Numbered from the stretch's first letter, positions 9,601 through 18,147 are shown. The stretch: DNA of 64,000 bases from Streptomyces violaceoruber (GCA_000720805.1 JODI01000011.1:62001-126000), one strand, 5' to 3'. Numbers and translations are program-made. Notes: generated by a model from the sequence alone, not told the origin.

Positions 9601-10217
9601 GCCATCGAAACCACCAGCGGCACCTCGACGCCGGTCGCCTCCATGGCGCGCCGGGCGCCCAGGACGGATGCCTTCGTCTGGAGCAGGTCCTGGGTGGTCT
9701 CGACGATCAGAGCGTCCGCGCCGCCGGCGAGCAGTCCTTCGGCGTTGGCCTGGTAGCCGTCGCGGATCGTCGCGTACGCGACGTGGCCGAGGGTCGGCAG
9801 CTTGGTGCCCGGGCCGATCGAGCCCAGCACCCAGCGCGTGCGACCGTCGCGGGCGGCGTACTCGTCGGCCGCCTCACGGGCGATACGGGCGCCGGCCTCG
9901 GACAGTTCGTGCACACGGTCGGCGATGTCGTACTCCGCCGCGGCCGTGTGGTTGGCCCCGAAGGTGTTGGTCTCCACGCAGTCGACGCCCACCGCGAAGT
10001 ACTCGTCGTGGACGGACCGCACGATGTCGGGGCGTGTGACGTTCAGGATCTCGTTGCAGCCCTCGAGATTCTCGAAGTCCTCCAGGGTCGGATCCTGGGC
10101 CTGAAGCATGGTGCCCATCGCTCCGTCGGCGACCACCACGCGGGTGGCCAGTGCCTCACGGAGCGCGGACACACGGGTCCGGCTGTCGGCGGAAGGGGTC
10201 GGTGGCGACGAGGCCAT
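6696..10217 (-). CDS. metH: Cobalamin-dependent methionine synthase
   Basis: Transfers a methyl group from 5-methyltetrahydrofolate to homocysteine using methylcobalamin. At 1173 aa it has the full MetH domain order. The homocysteine domain (1-330) carries zinc-ligand cysteines (GLNCST and GGCCGTTPEH). The pterin domain (350-620) starts AIGERTNANGSKKF. The cobalamin domain has the axial-His motif GDVHDIGKN. The C-terminal AdoMet reactivation domain contains RFTFPRQRRGRRLCL. I chose ATG at 10217, which has AAGGGAG upstream; 24 further codons are open but unsupported. It is divergent from gylR, and its leader region contains a 43-bp tandem repeat farther out. Confidence 0.97.
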   Translation of the reverse strand: MASSPPTPSADSRTRVSALREALATRVVVADGAMGTMLQAQDPTLEDFENLEGCNEILNVTRPDIVRSVHDEYFAVGVDCVETNTFGANHTAAAEYDIADRVHELSEAGARIAREAADEYAARDGRTRWVLGSIGPGTKLPTLGHVAYATIRDGYQANAEGLLAGGADALIVETTQDLLQTKASVLGARRAMEATGVEVPLVVSMAFETTGTMLLGSEIGAALTALEPLGIDMIGLNCSTGPAEMSEHLRYLTRHSRIPLLCMPNAGLPILTKDGAHFPLDAEGLADAQETFVRDYGLSLIGGCCGTTPEHLRQVVERVRDLAPSERHPQPEPGAASLYQTVPFRQDTAYLAIGERTNANGSKKFREAMLEGRWDDCVEMAREQIREGAHMLDLCVDYVGRDGVADMEELAGRFATASTLPIVLDSTEVEVIRAGLEKLGGRAVINSVNYEDGDGPESRFAKVTQLAREHGAALIALTIDEEGQARTPEKKVEIAERLIDDLTGTWGVHESDILIDTLTFTICTGQEESRGDGVATIEAIRELKRRHPDVQTTLGLSNISFGLNPAARVLLNSVFLDECVKAGLDSAIVHASKILPIARFTEEEVTTALDLIYDRRAEGYDPLQKLMALFEGATTKSRKAGRAEELAALPLDERLKRRIIDGEKNGLEADLDEALTSRPALDIVNDTLLDGMKVVGELFGSGQMQLPFVLQSAEVMKTAVAYLEPHMEKVEGDEAGKGTIVLATVRGDVHDIGKNLVDIILSNNGYNVVNIGIKQPVSAILEAAEEHRADVIGMSGLLVKSTVIMKENLEELNQRELAGKYPVILGGAALTRAYVEQDLHEIYQGEVRYARDAFEGLRLMDALIGVKRGVPGAKLPELKQRRVRANAAVEVEERPEEGHVRSDVATDNPVPTPPFWDTRVIKGIQLKEYASWLDEGALFKGQWGLKQARTGEGPSYEELVESEGRPRLRGLLDKLQTENLLEAAVVYGYFPCVSKDDDLIILDEQGNERTRFTFPRQRRGRRLCLADFFRPEESGQTDVVGLQVVTVGSRIGEQTAKLFESNAYRDYLELHGLSVQLAEALAEYWHARVRSELGFAGEDPGQMEDMFALKYRGARFSLGYGACPDLEDRAKIADLLQPERIGVRLSEEFQLHPEQSTDAIVIHHPEAKYFNAR

Positions 10218-10394
10218 GTAAGGGCTCCCTTGAGGTGCGACGGCTGTCGGCTTCTGCGGCGCCCGCGAGACGTCCCACGCGAGGCGCACCTCGCCAGGGT
10301 AGCCGGGTCCCGGCTCCGATGGTCAGGACGTCCACGGGACGGACCACGATGGCAGACGGATGGCAGACGGAAGAAGGCGGGACACGGGTGCGGC

Positions 10395-10531
10395 TCCGGA
10401 GGAAGACGGGGCGCGTCCGGAAGAACAAGGGTGCAGGTCCGGAGGAAGACGGGGCGCGTCCGGAAGAACAAGGGTGCAGGTCCGGAGGAAGACGGGGCGC
10501 GTCCGGAAGGACAAGGGTGCGGGTCCGGAGG
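10395..10531. repeat. 43-bp tandem repeat, three copies plus a fragment
   Basis: Copies at 10395-10437, 10438-10480 and 10481-10523, followed by an 8-bp partial copy. The first two are identical; the third differs at two positions. Each unit consists of two similar halves of 21-22 bp that both begin TCCGGA(A/G)GA, so the array looks like a doubled shorter repeat. Confidence 0.9.
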
Positions 10532-10637
10532 GACACCAGCGGCATACGGGTGGCGCACCGGCAGGAGACGGGTGGGACACCAGTGGCGCAACAGATGCTG
10601 ACCGACCATTAGCGGGAGGTCGGCATGGACCGGTAGT

Positions 10638-10654
10638 GTTCGGCATTGCCGAAC
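10638..10654. promoter_or_regulatory. Probable GylR operator upstream of gylR
   Basis: Perfect 17-bp palindrome GTTCGGCATTGCCGAAC (8-bp arms around a central T), 55 bp before the gylR start. The same architecture occurs at 11700-11716 before glpF, suggesting autoregulation by GylR. Confidence 0.65.
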
Positions 10655-10708
10655 GGTGGCAGCGGGCGTCGTGAGTCGGCGGTCGAAGGGGACGGAGGCA
10701 GGACGGCG

Positions 10709-11473
10709 ATGGCACGGAACATCCAGTCGCTGGAACGAGCGGCCGCGATGCTGCGGCTTCTCGCGGGCGGCGAGCGGAGACTCGGCCTGTCCGACATCGC
10801 CTCCTCGCTGGGCCTCGCCAAAGGCACCGCGCACGGGATCCTGCGCACTCTCCAACAGGAGGGCTTCGTCGAGCAGGACGACGCCTCCGGGCGCTACCAG
10901 CTGGGCGCCGAACTGCTGCGCCTGGGCACCACCTACCTCGACGTCCACGAACTGCGGGCGCGCGCCCTGGTGTGGACCGACGACCTGGCCCGCTCCAGCG
11001 GCGAGAGCGTCCACCTGGGCGTCCTGCACCAGCACGGCGTGCTGATCGTGCACCACGTCTTCAGGCCCGACGACAGCCGGCAGGTCCTGGAGATCGGCGC
11101 CATGCAGCCACTGCACTCCACGGCCCTGGGCAAGGTCCTGTCCGCGTACGACCCGGTGGCGCACAGTGAGGCCCTGGAGAGCGACCGCAAGTCCTTCACC
11201 GAGCGGACCGTCTGCGACCTCGACGACTTCGAGCAGATCCTCGACATCACGCGCGCGCGTGGGTACGCGGCCGACGTCGAGGAGACCTGGGAGGGCGTCG
11301 CGTCCGTCGCCGCGCCCATCCACGACCGGCGGCGGATGCCGGTCGGGGCGGTCGGCATCACCGGGGCCGTGGAGCGGCTGTGCCGGGACGGCGAGTTGCG
11401 CCCCGAGCTGATCGCGGCGGTGCGGGACTGCGCCCGCGCGGTCTCGCGGGACCTGGGCGCCGGGCGGTTCTGA
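10709..11473 (+). CDS. gylR: Glycerol operon regulator, IclR family
   Basis: A 254-aa repressor of glycerol catabolism. The N-terminal winged helix-turn-helix (residues 1-65: LSDIASSLGLAKGTAHGILRTL) is followed by an IclR effector domain. Sequence and length match GylR of Streptomyces coelicolor as I recall it. ATG at 10709 has GGAGG about 10 nt upstream, whereas the 21 extra codons upstream lack support. It sits directly before glpF-glpK-glpD, and the matching palindromes before gylR and glpF support the expected control, with glycerol or glycerol-3-phosphate relieving repression. Confidence 0.95.
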   Translation: MARNIQSLERAAAMLRLLAGGERRLGLSDIASSLGLAKGTAHGILRTLQQEGFVEQDDASGRYQLGAELLRLGTTYLDVHELRARALVWTDDLARSSGESVHLGVLHQHGVLIVHHVFRPDDSRQVLEIGAMQPLHSTALGKVLSAYDPVAHSEALESDRKSFTERTVCDLDDFEQILDITRARGYAADVEETWEGVASVAAPIHDRRRMPVGAVGITGAVERLCRDGELRPELIAAVRDCARAVSRDLGAGRF

Positions 11474-11797
11474 GCCCCTCCGGGACGCGGCGGAGCGCCG
11501 ACGCCGGAACACCGCGGGCCCCGTCGCGCGCCGAGACGCCCGCGCGTGCGGGCAGGGGCCGGCATCTCGCTGTGAGGCGTCGGCACCCCGCTGTGGCCAG
11601 GCGCAAGATCGATGGCACGCGCCCCGTCAGTAACGATCGAGTTTTCGACAACAGAACTCTTGACGTGCCTGTAACGCCAGGGCGAGACTCCCGTCCATCG
11701 GTCGACATTGTCGAACACCGACCGGCAAATAGGCGTTACAGTGACTACGCCAAGGGCCGGCAGCTCTTCCCCTGGACGAAGGACAAAGGAGTCGCGG
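11474..11797. other. gylR-glpF intergenic control region
   Basis: This 324-bp stretch carries no gene. Its right half is noticeably AT-richer than the flanking coding DNA and contains the operator-like palindrome at 11700-11716. A weaker, partly related sequence with TTCGACA and GAAC half-sites lies at 11641-11657, and TTGACG at 11660-11665 could be a -35 box. The glpF promoter must lie here. Confidence 0.6.
11700..11716. promoter_or_regulatory. Probable GylR operator upstream of glpF
   Basis: GGTCGACATTGTCGAAC: eight-bp arms around a central T with one mismatch, matching the perfect palindrome before gylR in spacing and in the TCG(A/G)CA core. Confidence 0.65.
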
Positions 11798-12592
11798 GTG
11801 TCCAGCTCCGACATCTTCATCGGCGAGACCATCGGTACCGCCATACTCATCCTGCTCGGCGGTGGCGTGTGCGCCGCCGTCACGCTCAAGGCCTCCAAGG
11901 CCCGCAACGCCGGCTGGCTCGCCATCGCCTTCGGGTGGGGTTTCGCGGTTCTGACGGCCGTGTACACCTCGGCGCCGCTCTCCGGCGCCCACCTCAACCC
12001 GGCTGTGACGCTCGCGCTCGCCATCAAGGACGACGACTGGAGCAACGTCCCGGTCTACTGGGCCGGTCAGCTGGTCGGAGCCGCGATCGGCGCGGCCCTG
12101 GTCTGGGTGGCCTACTACGGCCAGTTCCAGGCCCACCTCACCGACAAGGAGATCGTCGGCGGTCCCGGCGCGGAGACCACCTCGGCCAAGGCCGTCGAGG
12201 CCCGGGAGAAGGGCGCGGGCCCGGTCCTGGGCATCTTCTCCACCGGCCCCGAAATCCGGGTCGTGTGGCAGAACCTGGCCACGGAGATCATCGGCACCGT
12301 CGTACTGGTGCTCGCCATCCTCACGCAGGGCCTGAACGACAGCGGCAAGGGTCTCGGCACCCTCGGTGCCCTGATCACCGCGCTCGTGGTGGTCTCGATC
12401 GGTCTGTCCCTCGGCGGCCCGACCGGCTACGCGATCAACCCGGCCCGTGACCTCGGTCCGCGCATCGTGCACGCCCTCCTGCCCCTGCCCAACAAGGGCG
12501 GCTCCGACTGGGGCTACGCCTGGATCCCGGTGGTCGGTCCGCTGATCGGCGGCGCCATCGCGGCAGGCATCTACAACGTCGCTTTTGCTTAG
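11798..12592 (+). CDS. glpF: Glycerol uptake facilitator (aquaglyceroporin)
   Basis: A 264-aa MIP-family channel with six membrane helices that lets glycerol enter by facilitated diffusion. Both pore loops are present: [10 protein letters not shown] and [13 protein letters not shown], the second with the Arg of the selectivity filter and the Asp of the glycerol-permeable (GLP) class. The segment between helices contains a hydrophilic insertion around residues 120-150. GTG at 11798 is chosen because AAAGGA precedes it by 7 nt; 30 upstream codons would place non-membrane sequence before the first helix. It is the first gene of the glp operon and is followed by glpK after 85 bp. Confidence 0.95.
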   Translation: MSSSDIFIGETIGTAILILLGGGVCAAVTLKASKARNAGWLAIAFGWGFAVLTAVYTSAPLSGAHLNPAVTLALAIKDDDWSNVPVYWAGQLVGAAIGAALVWVAYYGQFQAHLTDKEIVGGPGAETTSAKAVEAREKGAGPVLGIFSTGPEIRVVWQNLATEIIGTVVLVLAILTQGLNDSGKGLGTLGALITALVVVSIGLSLGGPTGYAINPARDLGPRIVHALLPLPNKGGSDWGYAWIPVVGPLIGGAIAAGIYNVAFA

Positions 12593-12677
12593 AGCAGCCG
12601 CTCGTGACAGCAGCTTCGAAGCACGTGAGCAGCAGTAGACCAGTCCCCCTCACCATGGAACCTCCCAGGAGCACACC

Positions 12678-14216
12678 GTGACCGACGCCCACACCGCCGG
12701 CCCCTTCATCGCGGCGATCGACCAGGGCACCACCTCCAGCCGCTGCATCGTCTTCGACCGGGACGGCCGTATCGTCTCCGTCGACCAGAAGGAGCACGAG
12801 CAGATCTTCCCGAAGCCGGGCTGGGTGGAGCACAACGCCACCGAGATCTGGACCAACGTCCAGGAGGTCGTCGCCTCCGCCATCGAGAAGGCCGGCATCA
12901 CCCGCGACGACATCAAGGCCATCGGCATCACCAACCAGCGCGAGACCACTCTGCTCTGGGACAAGAACACCGGTGAGCCCGTCCACAACGCCATCGTCTG
13001 GCAGGACACCCGCACCGACGCCCTGTGCCGGGAGCTCGGCCGCAACGTCGGCCAGGACCGCTTCCGCCGTGAGACGGGCCTGCCGCTGGCCTCCTACTTC
13101 GCCGGTCCCAAGGCCCGCTGGCTGCTGGACAACGTCGAGGGCCTGCGCGAGCGCGCCGAGGCCGGCGACATCCTCTTCGGCACCATGGACAGCTGGGTCA
13201 TCTGGAACCTGACCGGCGGTGTCGACGGCGGCCGGCACGTCACCGACGTCACCAACGCCTCCCGCACCCTGCTGATGAACCTGCACACGCTGGAGTGGGA
13301 CCCGAAGATCGCCGAGTCCATCGGCGTGCCGCTGGCGATGCTGCCCGAGATCCGCTCCTCCGCCGAGGTCTACGGCGAGATCACCGGCGGCAAGCTGGGC
13401 GACCTGCTCGGCGGCATCCCGGTCGCCTCCGCGCTCGGCGACCAGCAGGCCGCCCTGTTCGGCCAGACCTGCTTCGCCGAGGGCGAGGCCAAGTCGACGT
13501 ACGGCACCGGCACGTTCATGCTGATGAACACCGGCGAGAAGATCATCAACTCGTACTCCGGCCTGCTCACCACCGTCGGCTACCGCATCGGCGACGACAA
13601 GCCGGTCTACGCCCTCGAGGGGTCCATCGCCGTCACCGGTTCGCTGGTGCAGTGGATGCGCGACCAGATGGGCCTGATCTCCACCGCCGCCGAGATCGAG
13701 ACGCTCGCGCTCTCGGTCGAGGACAACGGCGGCGCGTACTTCGTACCGGCCTTCTCCGGCCTGTTCGCCCCGTACTGGCGTCCCGACGCCCGCGGTGTGA
13801 TCGCCGGCCTGACCCGGTACGTCACCAAGGCGCACCTCGCGCGCGCCGTCCTGGAGGCCACCGCCTGGCAGACCCGGGAGATCAGCGACGCCATGACGAA
13901 GGACTCCGGCGTCGAGCTCGCGGCCCTCAAGGTCGACGGCGGCATGACCTCCAACAACCTGCTGATGCAGACGCTCTCGGACTTCCTGGACGCCCCCGTG
14001 GTGCGCCCGATGGTCGCCGAGACCACCTGCCTCGGCGCCGCCTACGCCGCCGGTCTCGCCGTCGGCTTCTGGACCAGCACCGACGACCTGCGCGCCAACT
14101 GGCGCCGGGCCGCCGAGTGGACCCCCCGCATGGACGCGGACACCCGCGACCGTGAGTACAAGAGCTGGCTCAAGGCCGTCGAGCGGACCATGGGCTGGCT
14201 CGAGGACGAGAGCTGA
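12678..14216 (+). CDS. glpK: Glycerol kinase
   Basis: Phosphorylates glycerol to sn-glycerol-3-phosphate with ATP; 512 aa, the usual length. FGGY-family motifs are clear: the phosphate-binding [10 protein letters not shown] at the N-terminus, [20 protein letters not shown], and the C-terminal [20 protein letters not shown] at 12678 follows an AGGAGC ribosome binding site. It lies between glpF and glpD in the order uptake, kinase, dehydrogenase. The 52-bp gap to glpD contains three closely spaced GAGCTC hexamers. Residues equivalent to the HPr phosphorylation His of low-GC bacteria were not evident. Confidence 0.97.
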   Translation: MTDAHTAGPFIAAIDQGTTSSRCIVFDRDGRIVSVDQKEHEQIFPKPGWVEHNATEIWTNVQEVVASAIEKAGITRDDIKAIGITNQRETTLLWDKNTGEPVHNAIVWQDTRTDALCRELGRNVGQDRFRRETGLPLASYFAGPKARWLLDNVEGLRERAEAGDILFGTMDSWVIWNLTGGVDGGRHVTDVTNASRTLLMNLHTLEWDPKIAESIGVPLAMLPEIRSSAEVYGEITGGKLGDLLGGIPVASALGDQQAALFGQTCFAEGEAKSTYGTGTFMLMNTGEKIINSYSGLLTTVGYRIGDDKPVYALEGSIAVTGSLVQWMRDQMGLISTAAEIETLALSVEDNGGAYFVPAFSGLFAPYWRPDARGVIAGLTRYVTKAHLARAVLEATAWQTREISDAMTKDSGVELAALKVDGGMTSNNLLMQTLSDFLDAPVVRPMVAETTCLGAAYAAGLAVGFWTSTDDLRANWRRAAEWTPRMDADTRDREYKSWLKAVERTMGWLEDES

Positions 14217-14268
14217 GAGAGCTCTGAAGCGAGCTCGACCGAGCTCTGATGAGGAGTAAGAACCCCAC

Positions 14269-15885
14269 ATGACCAGTCAGTCCACCCTGCAGTCCGTGCC
14301 TGCCCTGGGCACGCGCCCGGCCTCCGGCTCCAACCCGAGCCGCGCCGAGACCCGGGAGCAGCTCTCCAAGGCGTCGTACGACCTTCTTGTCATCGGCGGC
14401 GGCATCCTGGGCATCTCCACCGCCTGGCACGCCGCGCAGTCCGGCCTGCGGGTGGCCCTGGTCGACGCCGGCGACTTCGCCGGTGCCACTTCCTCCGCCT
14501 CCTCCAAGCTGCTCCACGGCGGTCTGCGCTACCTGCAGACCGGCGCGGTGAAGCTGGTGGCGGAGAACCACTTCGAGCGCCGTGCGGTCTCCCGCCAGGT
14601 GGCCCCCCACCTGGCGAACCCGCTCACGTTCTACCTCCCCGTGTACAAGGGCGGGCCGCACGGCGCGGCGAAGCTGGGAGCCGGTGTCTTCGCGTACTCG
14701 ATGCTGTCGGCGTTCGGCGACGGCGTCGGCCACCTGCTCTCCCCGGCGAAGGCCCAGCGGGACGTGCCCGAACTGCGCACGGAGAACCTCAAGGCCGTGG
14801 CCGTGTACGGCGACGACCAGATGAACGACGCGCGCATGGCGCTGATGACGGTCCGCGCGGCCGTCGAGGCGGGCGCGGTCGTGCTGAACCACGCCGAGGT
14901 CCAGGGCCTGCGCTTCACCAAGGGCCGGGTCACGGGCGCGGACCTGCGCGACCGGCTGTCCGGCGACGAGTTCGGCGTGAACGCCCGTCTGGTGCTCAAC
15001 GCGACCGGCCCGTGGGTCGACCACCTGCGCAGGATGGAGGACCCGGACGCGGCGCCGTCCATCCGCCTGTCCAAGGGCGCGCACCTGGTCCTGAAGCGGA
15101 CCGCCCCGTGGAAGGCGGCGCTGGCCACCCCGATCGACAAGTACCGCATCACCTTCGCCCTCCCCTGGGAGGACATGCTGCTGCTCGGCACGACCGACGA
15201 GGCGTACGAGGGCGACCCGGCGGATGTCGCGGTCACCGAGAAGGACACCGCCCAGATACTCGACGAGGCCGCGTTCTCCATCCGCGACCAGCAACTCGAC
15301 CGTGACCTGATCACGTACGCCTTCGCGGGTCTGCGGGTGCTGCCGGGCGGCCCCGGTGACACGGCCAAGGCCAAGCGCGAGACGGTGGTGACCGAGGGCA
15401 GGGGCGGGATGCTCTCGGTCGCGGGCGGCAAGTGGACGACGTTCCGGCACATCGGCCGTACGGTCATGCAGAAGCTCGAGGCGCTGCCGGGCCATCCGCT
15501 GGGTGACGACTTCGAGCCGGTCTCCGCCCTGCCGAGGAAGCTGCCGCTGCCGGGCGTAGCGAATCCCCGTGCCGTGGCCCACCGCCTCCTCGCCGACCAC
15601 CCGGTGTCCGGTCCGCGCATGGCCGCCGACACGGCCAGGCACCTGGCCACCCACTACGGCTCGCTGGCCTTCGACATCGCCCGCCTGGCGAACGACAACC
15701 CGGAGCTGGCCCGGCGCGTCCACCCGGACGCCCCGGAGATCTGGGCCCAGGTCGTCTACGCCCGCGACAACGAGTGGGCCGAGACACCGGACGACGTGCT
15801 GCGCCGGCGTACGACGCTGACGATCCGGGGTCTGGCGACGGACGACGTCCGCGCCGAGGTGCGGGACCTGCTCGACAAGAAGTAG
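14269..15885 (+). CDS. glpD: Aerobic glycerol-3-phosphate dehydrogenase (FAD-dependent)
   Basis: Oxidises glycerol-3-phosphate to dihydroxyacetone phosphate and passes electrons to quinone at the membrane; 538 aa. The FAD Rossmann motif LLVIGGGILGISTAWHAA lies near residue 38-55, followed by SKLLHGGLRYLQ, the substrate-pocket region, and SVAGGKWTTFRHI in the C-terminal half. GAGGAG lies upstream of ATG 14269. It completes the gylR-controlled operon. No obvious terminator follows; the next gene, a GntR regulator, has its own promoter. Confidence 0.96.
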   Translation: MTSQSTLQSVPALGTRPASGSNPSRAETREQLSKASYDLLVIGGGILGISTAWHAAQSGLRVALVDAGDFAGATSSASSKLLHGGLRYLQTGAVKLVAENHFERRAVSRQVAPHLANPLTFYLPVYKGGPHGAAKLGAGVFAYSMLSAFGDGVGHLLSPAKAQRDVPELRTENLKAVAVYGDDQMNDARMALMTVRAAVEAGAVVLNHAEVQGLRFTKGRVTGADLRDRLSGDEFGVNARLVLNATGPWVDHLRRMEDPDAAPSIRLSKGAHLVLKRTAPWKAALATPIDKYRITFALPWEDMLLLGTTDEAYEGDPADVAVTEKDTAQILDEAAFSIRDQQLDRDLITYAFAGLRVLPGGPGDTAKAKRETVVTEGRGGMLSVAGGKWTTFRHIGRTVMQKLEALPGHPLGDDFEPVSALPRKLPLPGVANPRAVAHRLLADHPVSGPRMAADTARHLATHYGSLAFDIARLANDNPELARRVHPDAPEIWAQVVYARDNEWAETPDDVLRRRTTLTIRGLATDDVRAEVRDLLDKK

Positions 15886-16004
15886 GCGCTGTGGGCCTGC
15901 CGGAGGCAGCGCGTCGACGGGCGGGTGCCGCCGCGGAACCGGTCCGACCACGCCGGACGAGGACGCGGTGATCGCCGATCTGGCGCGCTCATCTGAACAG
16001 GCCC

Positions 16005-16039
16005 TCATAATGTGCTGAGACATCCGATGTCTCGGCACA
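16005..16039 (+). promoter_or_regulatory. Promoter and operator of the FadR-type regulator
   Basis: CATAAT at 16005-16010 is a good -10 box. It is followed at once by a 29-bp inverted repeat (16011-16039) whose 14-nt arms match at all but one pair around a central C (arms TGTGCTGAGACATC and its near-complement). The operator would cover the transcription start, as expected for autorepression. Confidence 0.65.
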
Positions 16040-16064
16040 CTTCGGGGCGACAGGGAGGCCGGTC

Positions 16065-16736
16065 ATGGCAGTCACCGACGAGGCGATCGAGAAGATCAAG
16101 GGCATGATCGTCTCCGGCGCGCTGCGCCCCGGCGACCGGCTCCCCAAGGAGAGCGAGCTCGCCGCCGAGCTGGGGCTGTCCCGCAACTCGCTGCGGGAGG
16201 CCGTGCGGGCCCTGTCGCTGATCCGGATCCTGGACGTGCGGCAGGGCGATGGCACGTACGTCACCAGCCTGGACCCGCAACTGCTGCTGGAGGCGCTCAG
16301 TTTCGTCGTCGACTTCCACCGCGACGACACCGTCCTGGAGTTCCTGGCGGTACGCCGCATCCTGGAGCCGGCCGCGACCGCGATGGCTGCCCTGCGGATC
16401 AGCGAGCAGCAACTGGACGCGCTCTCCGCCCAGTTGGACAAGCTGGGTGACAGCCCGTCCGTGGAGGAGCTGGTCGCCTGCGATCTGGACTTCCACCGCG
16501 GGATCGTGCAGAGCTCCGGGAACTCGGTGCTGTGTTCCCTGCTGGACGGTCTGTCCGGGCCCACCACCCGGGCCCGGATCTGGCGCGGGCTGACTCAAGA
16601 GGACGCCGTCACCGGCACCCTGCGCGAGCACCGGGCGATCCTGGCCGCGCTGCGGGACCGGGACGGGGAGGCGGCGCGTTCCTGGGCGACCGTGCACATC
16701 GCGAGCGTGGAGCAGTGGCTGCGGTCCACGCTCTGA
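16065..16736 (+). CDS. GntR/FadR-family transcriptional regulator
   Basis: A 223-aa regulator with a winged helix-turn-helix at residues 5-68 (LPKESELAAELGLSRNSLREAVRAL, in part) and an all-helical FCD ligand domain. Metal/ligand residues of FCD proteins are visible in CDLDFHRGIV and EHRAILAAL. GGGAGG lies upstream of ATG 16065. The long inverted repeat immediately before it suggests autorepression. Ligand unknown; FCD proteins usually bind organic acids or sugar acids. It stands alone between the glycerol operon and the PAC2 gene and ends at a stem-loop. Confidence 0.9.
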   Translation: MAVTDEAIEKIKGMIVSGALRPGDRLPKESELAAELGLSRNSLREAVRALSLIRILDVRQGDGTYVTSLDPQLLLEALSFVVDFHRDDTVLEFLAVRRILEPAATAMAALRISEQQLDALSAQLDKLGDSPSVEELVACDLDFHRGIVQSSGNSVLCSLLDGLSGPTTRARIWRGLTQEDAVTGTLREHRAILAALRDRDGEAARSWATVHIASVEQWLRSTL

Positions 16737-16751
16737 CCCACCCCCCGGCAG

Positions 16752-16785
16752 CCGGGGTGCGGCTCGGCCAGGTGCCGCACCCCGG
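16752..16785 (+). terminator. Terminator after FadR-type regulator
   Basis: Twelve-bp perfect arms (CCGGGGTGCGGC / GCCGCACCCCGG) with a 10-nt loop, 15 bp after the stop codon. Confidence 0.7.
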
Positions 16786-16978
16786 ACTCCGCGGTCGCCG
16801 CCTCCCATCGGTCCCCGCCTTCCCTTCGCGTCGGACGGCTCGGGGTGTTCGGGGTGTTCCGGAGTGGCGAACGGGGCAGTGATGCGTTCACTCCCCCGTG
16901 CAAGGGGGCTGCGGGCGCCCCCGCCGCAGGCCGTAAGGTTGGGTCGTTAAGCGAGGGCACGTCGGAAGGAGGCACTGG

Positions 16979-18031
16979 GTGATCGAGCTCGAGGGGGTTC
17001 CCGAGCTGATCGACCCGGTCATGGTGGCCGCGTTCGAGGGCTGGAACGATGCCGGCGACGCCGCCTCCGCCGCGGTCGCGCATCTGGACAGGGAGTGGAA
17101 GGGCGAGGTGTTCGCGGCGCTGGACGCCGAGGACTACTACGACTTCCAGGTGAACCGGCCCACGGTGTGGCTGGACGGCGGAGTGCGCAAGATCACCTGG
17201 CCGACGACAAGGTTGTCGGTGGTCCGGGTCGGCGGCGAGAAGCCGCGTGACCTCGTACTCGTCCGAGGTATCGAACCGTCGATGCGGTGGCGCTCGTTCT
17301 GCAACGAACTGCTGGGCTTCGCCCACGAACTGGGCGTGGAGCTGGTGGTGGTCCTGGGCGCCCTGCTGGGCGACACCCCGCACACCCGTCCGGTCCCGAT
17401 CAGCGGGACCACGTCGGACGCCGACCTGGCCCGCCGCATGGACCTGGAGGAGACCAAGTACGAGGGTCCCACGGGGATCGTCGGCATCCTCCAGGAGGCG
17501 TGCACGCACGCGGGCGTCCCGGCCGTGTCGCTGTGGGCGGCCGTACCGCACTACGTGTCACAGCCGCCGAACCCGAAGGCGACGCTGGCCCTCCTCAACC
17601 GCCTGGAGGACCTGATCGACGTCCGCATCCCCCTGGGCGAGCTGCCCGAGGACGCGCGCGCCTGGCAGGTGGGCGTGGACCAGCTGGCCGCCGAGGACAG
17701 CGAGGTCGCGGAGTACGTCCAGTCCCTGGAGGAGGCCCGGGACACCGCGGAACTGCCGGAGGCGTCGGGCGAGGCGATCGCCCGGGAGTTCGAGCGGTAT
17801 CTGCGGCGCCGGGACGGGTCCGGACCGGGTGGCTCCGGTGGGCACGCGACGACGGACGGCAGCGACAGCACGTCGTATCTGCGGGACAACCCGAGCGGTC
17901 GTCACAAACCACCGAAACCGCCGAAGCCGGAACCGGGGGCAGAGCCGGAGTCCGGGGCGGAGACGGGATCGGCGGCCGAGCCGGAGTCCGCGGCCGAGCC
18001 GGATGACGGGGACTCGTCGTCGGAGGAATGA
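16979..18031 (+). CDS. PAC2-family protein (proteasome assembly chaperone-like)
   Basis: A 350-aa cytoplasmic protein. Residues 1-280 form the PAC2 fold: start ELIDPVMVAAFEGWNDAGDAA, then GDTPHTRPVPISG and GIVGILQEAC. The last 80 residues are disordered and rich in Gly, Pro, Glu and Lys, including a KPPKPPKPEPG stretch and an acidic end. PAC2 proteins in actinobacteria are linked to proteasome function by resemblance to eukaryotic assembly chaperones, but their bacterial role is not settled. GTG at 16979 has a GGAAGGAGG ribosome binding site. In related genomes it neighbours the mshC cluster, as here. Confidence 0.9.
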   Translation: MIELEGVPELIDPVMVAAFEGWNDAGDAASAAVAHLDREWKGEVFAALDAEDYYDFQVNRPTVWLDGGVRKITWPTTRLSVVRVGGEKPRDLVLVRGIEPSMRWRSFCNELLGFAHELGVELVVVLGALLGDTPHTRPVPISGTTSDADLARRMDLEETKYEGPTGIVGILQEACTHAGVPAVSLWAAVPHYVSQPPNPKATLALLNRLEDLIDVRIPLGELPEDARAWQVGVDQLAAEDSEVAEYVQSLEEARDTAELPEASGEAIAREFERYLRRRDGSGPGGSGGHATTDGSDSTSYLRDNPSGRHKPPKPPKPEPGAEPESGAETGSAAEPESAAEPDDGDSSSEE

Positions 18032-18091
18032 AACGGGCTGACACCGGCTGATACGACTGATCCGGCCGAATACCGGCTGATACCGGCTGAT

Positions 18092-18132
18092 ACGGAAGGG
18101 GCGGTGCGCTTCGCGTGCACCGCCCCTTCCGT
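18092..18132. terminator. Strong bidirectional terminator
   Basis: Perfect 16-bp arms at 18092-18107 and 18117-18132 with a 9-nt loop, between the convergent PAC2 and beta-propeller genes. The preceding 50 bp contain several near-identical ACCGGCTGAT decamers. Confidence 0.85.
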
Positions 18133-18147
18133 GCTCGGATTCCGTGG

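Larger units (their letters stand above)
10218..10708. other. Divergent metH-gylR intergenic region
   Basis: About 490 bp holding the metH leader and promoter (left), a 43-bp tandem repeat array (10395-10531) and the gylR promoter/operator (right). On the minus strand, TGACCA and TACCCT separated by 18 nt near 10300-10335 are a weak candidate metH promoter. A small perfect hairpin (CGAGG arms) lies at 10280-10293 in the putative metH leader. Confidence 0.5.

Noticed and set aside
10395..10531. Possible CRISPR array
   Set aside because: Direct tandem repeats without spacers, and no cas genes in the window.
6726..10601. A 1291-aa open frame on the plus strand
   Set aside because: It is the antisense of metH; its translation is low-complexity with no domain and the minus-strand frame carries every MetH motif.
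16752..16785. Operator of the PAC2 gene
   Set aside because: Too GC-rich and placed directly after a stop codon; a terminator is the simpler reading.
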